The position numbers were made by a program, and so were the translations under genes. A DNA stretch of 64,000 bases from Lasiosphaeris hirsuta (taxonomy: Eukaryota > Ascomycota > Sordariomycetes > Sordariales > Lasiosphaeriaceae): assembly GCA_030549175.1 (NCBI GenBank), contig JAUKUA010000004.1:186001-250000 (forward strand). The letters are read 5' to 3'. Of this stretch, positions 11,183 to 21,777 are shown piece after piece. The notes beneath the pieces are model-generated. The model was given only the letters and a program-made list of their open reading frames with translations, was not told where the DNA came from and made no database searches. The stretch's first letter is position 1. Every line of letters starts with the position of its first letter.

Positions 11183-12783
11183 TCAAGGCGTACGTGGTCT
11201 CTTCCAGTAGTATTGCTGCAGCAAAAAAAAAACGTCAGTCCTCGCCCAAACAAATACCAACACGCCAGAAAATGTACCTTGTGTTGCTTCCGACAGTTTC
11301 TCAAACTCGGCTTCCGCAACCCATCCGTGACAGCCAACCGCCGCTGGTCATCGGTATCCATCTCGGGCACATAGTAATACTCGCTCTCGAGCTGCTTGCC
11401 CGCCGCGTCTTTGCCCTGTCTCCGAATAATCCCGACCGAGGGCGTCGACTCAATGATGACGCGCAGTTGCTCTTTCTCGAGATCCTTCCTCTCCTCTGCG
11501 GGTAGCTTACTCATGATGGTCGACAACGGCGTCGAAGAGAGCCGCGAGAAGGCGAGCTGATTGATGATGTGGTTCACAATAACGGCTGTCTCCTCCGCAT
11601 TGAGCGGGTTCGTGACGACTGGGAACAAGATGGCCGCAGCAGCGGCAGATGCCGCCGAGGCCGCAACCTTAGGACTGTCGGCACTGTCGGGCGCCACCGT
11701 GGCGGTCGAGGCACGGGAGATAGGGCTCTGCGAGATGCGGGCGAGCTTGGGGGAGAAGGTGGAGAAGGAGGCTAGGCGGTTAGAGAGGTTGGCGCCAAAC
11801 GGCCCGAACGAGTGCACGATTGGATCGTTCTCCTCGTCGGGATCGTTCTCTGCGTCTGAGAGCGGCTCGCTGAGGTCGCTCGAGAAGCCGTCAGCCACGG
11901 GCGCGACAAACGTCGCTTCGGGATCAACATCGGGTAGCTTCGGCAGCTCCTGCTCGTCTCCGCTAGCATCCTCATAGATCTGCACCACATCGCCCTCATC
12001 CGGCAAAAAGGCGCTGAGGTCGGCGTTTGATATCGAGACATTGGCAGGCGTGGGTGACACAGGACTCGCGATGCGAGCCGCCCGGCGCGGCGGGCTATCC
12101 GGCGACGCCATCACTCTCCGTGGCGACTCGTCCCAGGCTGAATCAGGGCTATAGTTACCGAGCTCCTTCTTGGGCCACTGCACCAACACCCTCGCGTCCT
12201 GAACATCAATCATCAACTCAGCCCCCTCCGTCTCCGAAACAAACGAATCGCCCTTGCCCAGCTCCCACGTCTGCCCCTCGCAATGCAGCTTCAGCCCGTT
12301 CCACCCATTGCACACAATCTCGATCCGGTTCAGTTGCAACCCATCCTCGGCCGGGATGTACCGCGCCTTGACATGCACCCGGCTGATCAGCCGGTTCGAA
12401 GACAGCTGGTAGTGGCTAGAGTTGCTCGAGCGGCCCATCAGCAACGGCTCGCCCGCCTCGTCCAGCTCGACCGAGCGAACATCGGACAACGGAGCGCGCT
12501 CCGAGACGCTGGGGACCCGATGCGTGCTAGGACGCGGCCCGACGCGTGGCGGAGAGGACGAGAGGATGCCGGTGCTCGAGGTCGGGACGGGCGTCGGATA
12601 CTTTGTGAAGGCGGCGGCGGCGGTGGCCTGGCGTTTTGACGAGCGTGGCAGACCTGGCGATGAAGAGAGAGGCTCGAACGCGGGCAGCAGAGATGCCGGC
12701 CGCTTGAGACTTTTTGTCGACGGCAGCGAGGGCTCGAGCATCCCGCCGGCTGTGGTTTTGGTGAGTGACGGGGACGAATCCAT
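11183..12783 (-). CDS. FHA-domain protein, TOS4/PLM2-like
   Basis: Putative nuclear FHA protein related to yeast Tos4/Plm2, which act in G1/S transcription and the DNA-replication checkpoint. Exon 1 (11278-12783, 502 codons) and a tiny last exon (11183-11215, 10 codons plus stop) join in phase 0, giving 512 residues. The splice turns the C-terminal block into CRKQHK-QYYWKRPRTP. The FHA core lies at about residues 113-210, with the phosphothreonine-binding signature NRLISRVHV (Ser and His of the S-x-x-H motif). The N-terminus is Ser/Pro-rich and disordered. An acidic region (about 255-330) precedes a helical domain at about 390-500 that ends with DGLRKPSLRNCRKQHK, conserved in fungal TOS4 proteins. 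Without splicing the frame would run on into intergenic DNA. Confidence 0.85.
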
Positions 12784-14606
12784 TGCTACAAGTCATGCAC
12801 TGCTCATGACAGGGCGGGAGGATATCGGAGCTCCTGTCAGCGTGGCCAGATTGTGGTGCGGAAAAGGTGGCCGTCAGAAGGCTCGCGTAGATGATATTAC
12901 ACGTTGGAAGCGCGTCTGCGGAAGCCAAGTGCTGCAGTGCGTGACCCCCTGGCGAATCCCGTCGACCAGATTTGGGGATATTAACTCGGGCGATGGCTGA
13001 AGCCGTTGCGGATGCAAAGAGCTCGAGCAGATACACAGATGCACGAGCAGGAAGAGCGAGGGAAAATAGAAAATTAGAAAGGTCTCAATATGGCCGGGTT
13101 GGGAGAGGCCCAGAGTGTGTGTGTGTGCTGCGAGTGGGGATTTGAGTATTTAAGAGATGCCAGGGCCTGGGCGTGTCTGCGGGACCTGTCGCAGGACGCG
13201 ATTTCGCTAAGAGCAAGTGCAGCGGTCGCGTTTGGCTGGCGTTTTCTGCCGACTGGCTCCTCTTCTTTTGTGCCTAGCTCGCGTGTCGTGCGTGCCCATT
13301 TAGCGCAGGCCGAGGACCACTGAGGGCCGCTGGAGCACTGCCTGGCGGCTCCCGTCGACACTCCAACGCTGCCCGTGTCATTTCACCGCCTTTGCACAGG
13401 GCTCGCTAATAGCGCGTGTGCACGGTATAAATCACTTGCTATGACGTCGGCAGGGGGGGGGGGGGGGGGGAGGGGGCCTCTTATTACGATCTATCTCTAG
13501 GTCACTGGGGGTGAAATTAAATGGCATCCAGCACCCGGCCAGTCAGTTCCGTTGCGACTGCTCTATACAGCTTTCACAATGCATTCTTGGCCGCAGAAAT
13601 GGAACGAGTGCTCTGCGTCTATGCAGCAGATGCAAGAAATTCTTTCGCGCGTGCAGGTGCGGTCCAACTGTGCGTTCCCACTTGCCAACCTCTCGTCGCT
13701 TCTCGTCCCCGCTCCGCCGGTCACTTAATCGGGGGCGCGTTTTTTCGCTTCCTCGTCCAGGAAACCGCGGGCAACCCCACTCCACAGGCGACCCCACACA
13801 CGACGAAGCTCGGCCACTCGTAGCCAGCAGAGCTGTGCAATGAAATGGAGCAGCACTTGGTAACTTGACAGGAGAGGGCTGAGGTGAGAGCAAGGAACGC
13901 GTTGAGTGCTTGTGATTTTAGCCGTATTCCGCAGCCGCCCGGCCACCTGCTTCCCCGAGCGCCATTTCCTCCACTCTTCTTGCTGAGCCCAGAGCGGTGA
14001 TGAAAACGCGTGTCCAGCTCGTCCCGTCGGCCAGCCCTGCAGCTTCCACAACCCGAATGCCGGGGGGTGGGTGCAGACAATCAGGCAGGTATATCTGGCG
14101 GTGCTGGCTCCCGTTCCCTCTCACTGTGGCTGGGACAATCCTCTTGTCTTCCGGCTTTGTGCGTGTCCTGGCGGTCCCTCTGGGGTTACCTTGCATCGCC
14201 GTTCCGGGTGCTCCACCACGTCTGCGCAGCTCCAACGGAAGAGGGGGCTTCCGGTGGACATTTGCACTTGAAATCCTAGTTGACTGGACAGCCTGCGCAG
14301 AGGGGATTTGGGTGTTTCCACGGCGCGTTTGACAACCAAGGCGGTGTCCGGCTGCTGGCCGTGACATGACGCAGTCACCTGGGACATGATGGATCGATCG
14401 GACTCGTCGTGATGAATTGGAGGTCTCTAGTTAACTCAAAAACTGCCGCTATGGAAGGAAAACAGCATACTCCAATCGCTCAAGTTCCTCCACATTCCCC
14501 ATGATACCCCCCTGGTCCAGAAAACAAACTCCCAAAGTCCTATACTCCTAACCCTTATTGACATGTCAAAACGCTGTTGCACAACCCGTGTCACCCGGGG
14601 GCCCAC
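12784..14606. other. 1.8-kb intergenic region
   Basis: Promoter side of the FHA gene and 3' flank of the thioesterase gene. It contains MCB/E2F-like CGCG motifs (gacgcgatttcgc at 13195-13207, gtcgcgttt at 13225-13233) and a long G run. Overlapping open frames on both strands at 13.5-14.4 kb are shadows of GC-rich DNA with no recognisable product. Confidence 0.55.
13453..13470 (+). repeat. Poly-G tract of 18 bases
   Basis: Eighteen consecutive G, then A and five more G. It could fold as a G-quadruplex on this strand and is also a likely site of length error in sequencing. Confidence 0.9.
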
Positions 14607-15649
14607 TCAGAGGTCCTCGCCACCAAACCACGTCGACTTGCGCGCCTTCTTAAGCTTTAACGGCCCAAAGAACTCGGCAAACGTCTCATTTAGCACCTTG
14701 TCCGTCAGCTGCATGTGCTCGCCAGGCACCGTGAGGAACTTGAGACCGCCCTTGCGGTCCAGCTCGCGCAGGCCGATCCAGTCCTCAGAGTAGAGCTTGC
14801 GCGCGCGCAGCGGCGTGATCTCGGTGCCGTTGACCTCCTCGAACCAGGCCGTCTCCTTAGGGATGACGGTCGTGTCGTCCTCAAACATGTACAGCACCAG
14901 ATTCTCCAGCAGCCCAATGTTCTTCTTGTACTCTGCGTTCTTGATGGGCCGCTCGTTGTTGATATCCGCCAAAAAGTTGGAAAACTCGAGGTACTTGTCG
15001 TACTGCGCCGGGTCGCGATAGTACTGGGCGGGCACCAGGCGGGACTGCACGGCGCCGCTCCACGCGCCACCCTTGAGCAGAGCCATGGCGCCGCGGCACA
15101 CCCAGTCGGTCAGGGCGCACTCGCGGAAGGCCGAGATGCCGTTGTGCTGCGACCCAAAGGTGACGAGCGACCGCACCGGGGGGTTGTTGCAGCGCTCGAC
15201 GTAGCCGCGCAGGAACTGGCCGCCCTGGCTGAAGCCCAGGGCGTCGATGGCCGGCGCCGTCGACAGGATCGGGTGCGCGGCGATGTCGGCGCACGCCTTG
15301 GCCACCTGCTCCGTCACGTTGCCGAAGAAGGTCGACGACTGGTCCCGCGACGAGTCGTCGTCCATCCGGATGTAGTACACCAGCGTGCCCGGGTTGATGG
15401 CTTCGGCGAGCGCGCCAACCGTGTGCAGCCCTTCGGCCGCGTAGTTGTCGCCGAGGCCTGTTTGCGGGAGAGGTTAGTTTTGGGGTTGGGGAGATGGGGG
15501 TGTGTTGGGTGCGTACCATGCCAGATGACTAGCGGGAGCGGCGTGTCGTCGTCATCGTCGGACAGCCGCTTTTGGAGCGGCGTGGCAAGGGCCGTCGCGA
15601 GCAGCGACCCGGCAGTTAGGAGCAGCCGGAGCTGGCGAGAGATAGCCAT
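14607..15649 (-). CDS. Palmitoyl-protein thioesterase (PPT1 family)
   Basis: Lysosomal/vacuolar alpha/beta-hydrolase that removes fatty acyl groups from S-acylated cysteines of proteins under degradation. Exon 1 (15517-15649) and exon 2 (14607-15457) join in phase 1 to give 327 residues, close to the usual PPT1 length. There is a signal peptide (about residues 1-22). The oxyanion strand LVIWHGLGDNY is created by the splice. The nucleophile sits in GFSQGG, the probable catalytic Asp in FEDDTTVIP and the His in PGEHMQL. QHNGISAF and EYKKN are further family blocks. A 59-nt intron with a GTACGC donor explains why the N-terminal exon is out of frame with the rest. Confidence in the family is high; the fungal substrate is not known from sequence. 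Confidence 0.93.
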
Positions 15650-16154
15650 GATGATGGAAGTGCCCAGCTTTGTTTTCTACTATGCAGTAGGTGAGGACTG
15701 TGATGGAGGTTTAGGTTTAGGTTGTGTTTCGATAGATTGCACGGATGCCGATGCTACTCGGTGTGTGTTGGACGCCGAGTGAGTTGCCTGGCAGCGAATC
15801 CCACTTATCGCGGCAGGCAATGCGGTCAGCGGGCTGGGCCGGGCTGAGACATGGCCCGAGTTCCCTTCTCCTTCGGTTGATTGATGTGTCTATTGGCTCT
15901 CAAAGTCCCCGCAAACGCATAAGAAGTAAGGAGACCCACCACCCTGAGTCCACCAATAGGAGAGAGAGCCTTGATTCGGGTCGCTGGCCAAGTCGCAAGC
16001 GGCCCCAGGCCGAAAATACCATGCTCCCTCCTGAGCTCCAAACCAAACCCCCGATAACAAGGAAAACGCCGCTCCCCCACCCGACTTATTTACCTAACAA
16101 GCTAAAGAGGTATACAAAAACCCCCCTTAGGGGAAAAGCCACCTTCTAATTAGT
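15650..16154. other. Promoter region of the thioesterase gene and island boundary
   Basis: About 0.5 kb with no supported gene. It marks the change from intact core genes on the left to the broken-gene island on the right. Confidence 0.6.
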
Positions 16155-17048
16155 CTACTGAGGCCTCAGCCTCTTCGTCTGCGACTCTCCGTACCTCCTG
16201 CCATACAACCACAGCGAGAACCTGATAGCTGTCAGCTCTTGTTCGACTGTGAGTGCGATGGAAAGCTGCTTCGAGGGTATATGTTGGTGGCTAAGATATA
16301 TGTACGGTATTCCCGGGGCCACGGAAATGAGGCCCCCACAGTGTTTGTTGCGTCTGACTTTTGTTCCCTCAGGGTAGGAGCCCATGGGCACTGTCATGAC
16401 CGGATTTCCGCCCATGGAGGCAAATGCTTGAAGTGCAATGAACCCGGCAGGAGCAATAACGACGTGGCAGTTGTGACGACCCATGGATCCCTCAAAGCCC
16501 CCCACGTCCGCATAGTATTCTTGATTGCGAATCATCGTGGTGTAGTCGGTCGAGTCCTTGCTGCTGTTCAGAGCCCTTAAGATCACTCGGGACACAAACA
16601 CTGGCGTAGCCCCCGGACGGGTGATAAGCCCGTGGGCGTGAGTCAGAGCGAACTACTGGGTCGAGAACCTTGGCGACATCTCCCACGGCGCGCGCAATGT
16701 ATCCCATGGTGTCTTGTCGCCTCGATACGGGTATCACCCCATCCATCGGTAGGAGGTTGAAGGTTGGCTTCAGACCAACTACGCAACTCTTCTCGCTCGG
16801 GCTAACAAGGCTTGACACAGTCTCGGTACCGAAGCTGGCAAACGCTAGCCCAAGCCCAACGCTGATTGCGGAGCCAGTACTACTGCCAGACGCCTTCATG
16901 TTGGGCCAGAATATTCCCGTGGCTTGCCCACCCCTGGGGCTCCACCCGGTGGTCGAGTTGGTGTGTCGGAAGCCTGCAAACTCCGAGAGGTTGGCCCGTC
17001 CAAGCAGCACGGCGCCGGCATCTCGGAGCGTCGTGACAATTCCTGAGG
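16155..17048 (-). pseudogene. Truncated amidase (amidase-signature family)
   Basis: Two frames on the minus strand match different parts of one fungal amidase. The upstream part (about 17048-16600) has GIVTTLRDAGAVLLGRANLSE, then the Ser-rich amidase signature around SGSSTGSAISVG with FGTET, then VIPVSRRQDTMG. The second part (about 16600-16155), in another frame, has the C-terminal MGGNPVMTVPMGSYPEG and VAPGIPY. The middle of the enzyme is deleted or frameshifted between them and the N-terminal third, with the catalytic lysine, is absent. Homology begins exactly at a sequence that looks like an intron acceptor (cctcag). It is therefore a dead fragment, joined head-on to the NB-ARC relic at about 17045. 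Confidence 0.85.
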
Positions 17049-18062
17049 TTGCGCTTCACTACGCTCTGGGCCATATGACAGACTACGACGTGATTCTATG
17101 GTTCCATGCAGCCGACACGAGTCTCGAAGTAAGCTTCAGCGATACAGCGGTTGAGCTGGAGATCCCTGACGCTAAAAAAGGACGCGCACCCTCAAAACCG
17201 TGTTCGTTTGCTCCAGTGGCTTCAACGAACAAGTGAGTGCTTTTCTCTCAACTTTGAAACTCTGCTTTTTTGCTGACATAACACGTGTTTTTCCCACGAG
17301 CCCAGGACTTTGTTGGCTTCTGATCTACGACAATGTGGAGAGCGCCAACGTCTTACAGGAGTTCTCGCCTGTCGCCAAGAAAGGCCCCATCCTTCTCACC
17401 TCCCGGAAGTATGTCTTCGCCATGCAACCGGCCAGCGGGAGTATCGAAGTCCTGCCCTTCTCTGTGAACGCCGGGATTCACTATATTTTGGGAATTATTT
17501 CGCGACAACCAATGGGGACGATGGTCCAGACAAAAGGTTTCGAGCCAAGTCGGGAGAAGTCGGGAGATGAACGAGGAGAGAGAAGCAGCCTAAAAACTCT
17601 CAGAGTATCTTGGCGGACACCCCCTCGCACTCACCCAGGCATCCTCCCTTGCATGGAGACGCCAGTGGCGAGCAAAAAAGCTTCTCGAGAACTACATACA
17701 ACATGTCTACGCACTCCGGCCCTCAGACTCGTTTTGTGTTCTCCTGCGCAACGCCTCTTGGCACTGCGTGGAGATTCACAACACCAAGGAGCTCGGCCCA
17801 ACAGTGCGGAGAGCCATCGATGCTGCGCGTCTGACCGGATTCGTTGACCGGGAGCCACGGCACTATGCACAGCTATGCAACTGCGCATCTCGTCTTTGGG
17901 CACAGCGTGGGAGCTTCGACAAGGCACTGGAGCTCATGCTCGAGTGAAAAGAGATACGTGAACGCATTAACGCTGATGTGTGGAGCACCATCAACAACCT
18001 CGGAAATATATACTTCAGCCAAGGGAAGCCTGAGCTGGCCCTAGAGACTCACACCAAGCGCA
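17041..18062 (+). pseudogene. NB-ARC/TPR (NLR-like) relic
   Basis: Remnant of a fungal STAND-type receptor. The left end shows the strand after the missing P-loop (EVALHYALGHMTDYDVILWFHA, then a SFSDTAVELEIP block). The Walker B-like stretch CWLLIYDNVES lies near 17314-17345, and LLTSR and LGGHPLALTQ (about 17610) are typical NB-ARC blocks. From about 17845 the frame reads TPR helices (YAQLCNCASRLWAQRGSFDKALELM, a stop, then INNLGNIYFSQGKPELALETH). The pieces lie in different frames with stops, so the gene is dead. The P-loop end is lost at the amidase junction, and the TPR array is cut off at about 18062. Confidence 0.8.
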
Positions 18063-19247
18063 TGGAAAGGGGCCCTTTTTGTTGGTGATGACGATCGGCT
18101 CGAGGCGCAACAAGATGGAGAGGGAGAGCTGCACCGGAATCCGCGAAACTGCCACGACTTCAGACACGAACCGACAGACAACCCGGCCGCGGAAGAAGTC
18201 ACGCCACGGCCAGTTCTCCACGCGAAGGGACTTTATGAATATGGTGAGGAAACCCGCAAAAGTCCAACAGAAAATAGAAATGTTGAACGGATCCACACCT
18301 TGGATTCGCTCGTTGACAATGAAGCCGATCACGAGCCCCCAAACCACCAAAACGGCACAGCATGCGAGCGTACCCCAGCAGTACCAGCGAGACCTGATGA
18401 TGACGGAGGAGCTGTCAAGGGTGAATTGGCCGAGACCGGCGCGGATTGCTTTGTTCTTCTCGATGAGCCGCTGTGGCAGGAGACCGTCTCCCATCCCGCG
18501 ATTGCGCACGCTTGACGACATGGGACCTAGAGCTAGAGCCTGCTCCTCGGCGATGGGACATGCTGAGAGTGGCGTAACATTAGGATCGTCCTCGAATGCT
18601 TCCTTCTTGAAAGGCTTGTACTCGCTGGTTTGTATCATGAAAGATACCAAGAAGCGGACTTCCATGCATTTCGAGATGGGATGCCCACGATCCGAGAAGA
18701 TGACAGCTGTTTGCGTGGTTTTCTCAAGCTGGCCGATGAAAGGGCCGCAGACCATAGAGAAAGGGACAAGGGTAGTGACGATATCACGCATGGAACATAA
18801 ATCCAGTTGGCTCGTCCTCGGTTCGCCCAGAAACCTGTCGACTCCTCCAGCTTCATCCACGGCCTCGGCTTGTAGCTCCGTCCGCTTCCAGTACACCATC
18901 GTGCCGCATTTCTCCTCTCCATCCGCTCCCGGCGAACTTTGTGAGCCGACATAGTGTTCCAAACTTTCGAAAGCCTTCAGACACACGTCGAAAGCGAAGC
19001 TGGCACAGTGGACCTCTCCGCGATTAGCCGAGGCCTCGATAGAGCCGTGCCGCTCTTGGCAAAGGATCGACCGCTTTCCACGGAAGGCTGTGTCGTAGAC
19101 GATAGAGCAGGTCTCGAAGGCGTCCGGCGGCAGGGAAGACTCGCTATCCCAGTCCAGGCCCGAGTGACGAGGAAGAGGAGCTGCAGGATTGGACTTCCAA
19201 ACGAAGCCATAATCTCGAAATATTGATCTGCACGCGTAGCAATGCAC
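18015..19247 (-). pseudogene. Fungal integral membrane protein of unknown function, 5' and 3' truncated
   Basis: A frame of about 410 codons without an ATG near its 5' end; the open region extends upstream to about 19330 but still lacks ATG. The sequence looks like a conserved hypothetical of Sordariomycetes, with Cys-containing N-terminal blocks (CYACRSIFRDYGF, CQERHGSIEAS). Two membrane segments lie at about residues 280-305 and 318-340 (WGTLACCAVLVVWGLVIGF; WTFAGFLTIFIKSL), followed by a cytosolic end. The last residues before the stop (after NKKGPF) fall in sequence shared with the NB-ARC/TPR relic on the other strand, so the true C-terminus is missing. A lost upstream exon could supply the start; otherwise it is a pseudogene. 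Function unknown. Confidence 0.6.
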
Positions 19248-19509
19248 CTGGACATGGCCGCTGGTTTCCAGCCTCCGTCTCCTCCTCGTCGGGCCGAAGC
19301 GCCGGATCCGGTGCTTGTGTCGCGAGCCTCTTCATGAGCTTAACCTACTCCCTCGTGCCCGCCAAGCTGATTTCGGCGGCATGATCCAGTCCAACGGCCA
19401 GGACGATCTTGATCTTGGCTGCACACACTTTGCCATGGTGATGATGCAGTTGTCATCCCACAAGCCACCCTCCATGGTGCGCAATAGCACCTGGTCCGCG
19501 TGATTCAGA

Positions 19510-20326
19510 TGACAAGATCGAAGGATTTGAAGACACGCCAGATGACATCGCGCTGGTGGATCCGAACTCGTTAACAAACGAGGAACTCATGACCTTTCCG
19601 TCACGAATCGCGGGATACTCGCTGGTCACAAAAGACGCGTGATTCTTCCTCCTGGACGGTTTCCATCCTGTCGAGTGGGAGAGTTCTCGGGCCGACCACA
19701 TCCTGTCTACATCGCTCAAGATGCAGTCCATCCTCCGCATCGCGTCTGGGTTTGCCCATTTGTCCCAACAGTTTGACGATGGCATCGAGGCCAAAGGTCG
19801 GAGATTGGTGATTCTTCTCTATGGTCCCTCTGGATGTGGGAAAACCCTTACAGCCGGCAAGTTGATTATTGGAATCTCTAGGATTGGGGAGTGGATGCTA
19901 AAATTCCTGCAGAATCTGTGGCCGAAACGCTGCGCCTAGCCCTTTATCGAATCAGCGGTGGCGATCTGGGAACCAGCTCGTATGAGGCGGAGAACCAGTT
20001 GACAAAGGCCTTCAATCGGAGTTCCCGCTGGGGCGCAATCATGCTGTTCGATGAGTCTGATGCCTTCATGACCCAACGACGCGAGGACAGCTTGGAACGA
20101 AACGCTTTAGTTGCAGGTATGTCTCCGGAAAATTGGAACCTGGGACCCAGACGATTAATTGACCCGTTGCGCAGTTCTCCTGAGGCTTCTCGAGTATCAA
20201 AAGGGAATCATTATCCTCACGACAAATCGGAGAGACAATTTCGACAAAGCCTTCAGCACACGCATTCGTGCATCGGTCGGATATGATGCTCTCCAGAAGA
20301 AGGAAAGGGAGAGCATCTGGCGTTGA
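19510..20326 (+). pseudogene. AAA+ ATPase relic with a GC-AG intron
   Basis: Matches the common fungal AAA+ ATPase with an N-terminal region of unknown function. Blocks in order: DPNSLTNEELM, GYSLVTKDA followed by an in-frame TGA at about 19640, FFLLDGFHPVEW, Walker A (LLYGPSGCGKTLTA), ISGGDLGT, Walker B (AIMLFDESDAF), sensor 1 (ILTTN) and the arginine region (STRIRASVGY). The Walker A and following exon are in different frames but join perfectly through a 56-nt intron 19857-19912 with a GC donor (g|gcaagt) and cctgcag acceptor. A second intron (about 20118-20175, GT-AG) follows the Walker B exon. The frame ends at a TGA (20324-20326) just after ESIWR, before the lid is complete. Two premature stops make it a pseudogene. 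Confidence 0.78.
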
Positions 20327-20548
20327 GAGTTCAAGAAGTCCGAGTGGGCTGAGGACTCCCTTTGCGGCAGGAAATCTACGGCCTGAGACGCGGAAACAAG
20401 TCCTGGAGTTCTGCCGAACGTGATGAAAACAGCCGACCCTCTCGTTAACACCGAGCGGTCCATTCAGGGGCTTGAAGCCGAGTCGAGGCCTCAACGCTAT
20501 ATCCTGACTTGTCCCAACTTGGCGAGCAGAAGCCCACTATACAGACCC

Positions 20549-20889
20549 CTAACGTGTCCGGACTCCTTTGAGTAGTCGTTGGTCATCACAAGTAGCGCAA
20601 CCAGCCCCGCGCCCCTTGAACTGGCAGTCATCGGATGCATCCTCACAGTCGAGGTAAGCCTGGCCAGTGCGGCGGAACAGTGAATATGATCTGTAATACC
20701 TAGTCTTTAGGGTAATCTGACCCGTCCGTATGGCTTCACGCCCATGAAATGCACCAGGTAGAGACATAGCGGACATCCAATCCTGGCAGCTTCGCGAAGG
20801 CTACCTGCCGAAGTCTGGTATTTGTCTAGGTTAGCGCTGTCCTGTAATGTCACCTGGATGTCAGCATTCTCATATTCCGGCATGTACAT
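20549..20889 (-). pseudogene. Fragment of a HET-protein N-terminus
   Basis: An ATG at 20887-20889 opens 60 codons ending in TGA-flanked sequence. The end reads SLREAARIGCPLCLYLV, the pattern (SA..GC.lC) usually found just before the HET domain in fungal incompatibility proteins. The frame then breaks, and no HET domain follows. Weak but consistent with the other HET debris nearby. Confidence 0.4.
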
Positions 20890-21777
20890 GCATGTTAGCC
20901 ATGTGGTACATTATCGGAGGATGATGGATTTGGGTTTGAACCGCGAGGGTGAGATGAGAGGTGTGATAACGGCGAGGTAGGAATTACGATAATATAGGAA
21001 TTCTGTCGTTGATATTCAAAATAAATATCCATTATAAACCAACCTACGTCTTCTTGGGTTCATAAGGTTATATTACCCCTTAGCTTTACTAAAGCTCAGC
21101 TGATAATTTTTCTAAGTTCTGTTTCTAACAAGGACTAGGGAGCTTCTTTCTCTCGAGAATCCGTTGTAGAATTCGGGTTGTATCATCGAGAGTGATGACA
21201 ACAGCTTCACTACTGAATTGCTGTTTTTGTATTTATATTCCAAATGGCTGATGGGGATTGGTGTGCCACCGCCGCCAGCTTTAGCGAAAGCGAGCCGGTG
21301 GATCTAGGAAGCGTCCGGGGAGGAGCCCGCGCTGACAACATGCCGCCCAATACGCCAAGACCCTTTCCACCAATCGCTTTCATCCCCGCATTTTTTGACA
21401 GCGGATGCGAGGATGCGGCCAATCGCATTGCTCTCTATGAGAGAACGAGTGCGAGAGCGTCGCAAGACAGAGACGGCGCAACCTTCTACAACCGACAAAA
21501 GATGTAATTTCCACGGCCGCAGGATCACGACGTCGCCGCAAAATTTTTATAAATATGGCCTCCGCGACACCAGTTCGTGGAGTTTCGCTCCTTCATCAGA
21601 AACAGTCCAATCTCATCAATCGCAAACAACCCAAGAACCACCACAGCCAACATCTTCCATCTTTCACAGCCACCGAAACTCCTACCAATTCTCTCCACCA
21701 ATCATATCTCAGCTCACCCTCCCCTGACACCAAGAACATCAATCGCCACATAAACCACCACATTCTATCCGCACATC
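20890..21777. other. AT-rich, RIP-like spacer and FMO promoter
   Basis: About 20930-21130 is strongly AT-rich and TpA-rich, as in RIP-mutated repeats. The right part is the promoter and 5' UTR of the FAD monooxygenase, with a pyrimidine/CA-rich leader before the ATG. No gene is supported. Confidence 0.55.

Noticed and set aside
14715..15782. Long plus-strand open frame (about 355 codons) opposite the thioesterase
   Set aside because: It is the complement of PPT1 exons in GC-rich DNA, with no motif and low-complexity Val/Arg/Gly composition. PPT1 on the minus strand has all catalytic blocks.
19857..19912. Frameshift in the AAA+ relic
   Set aside because: A GC-AG intron explains the change of frame exactly, so no indel needs to be assumed here.
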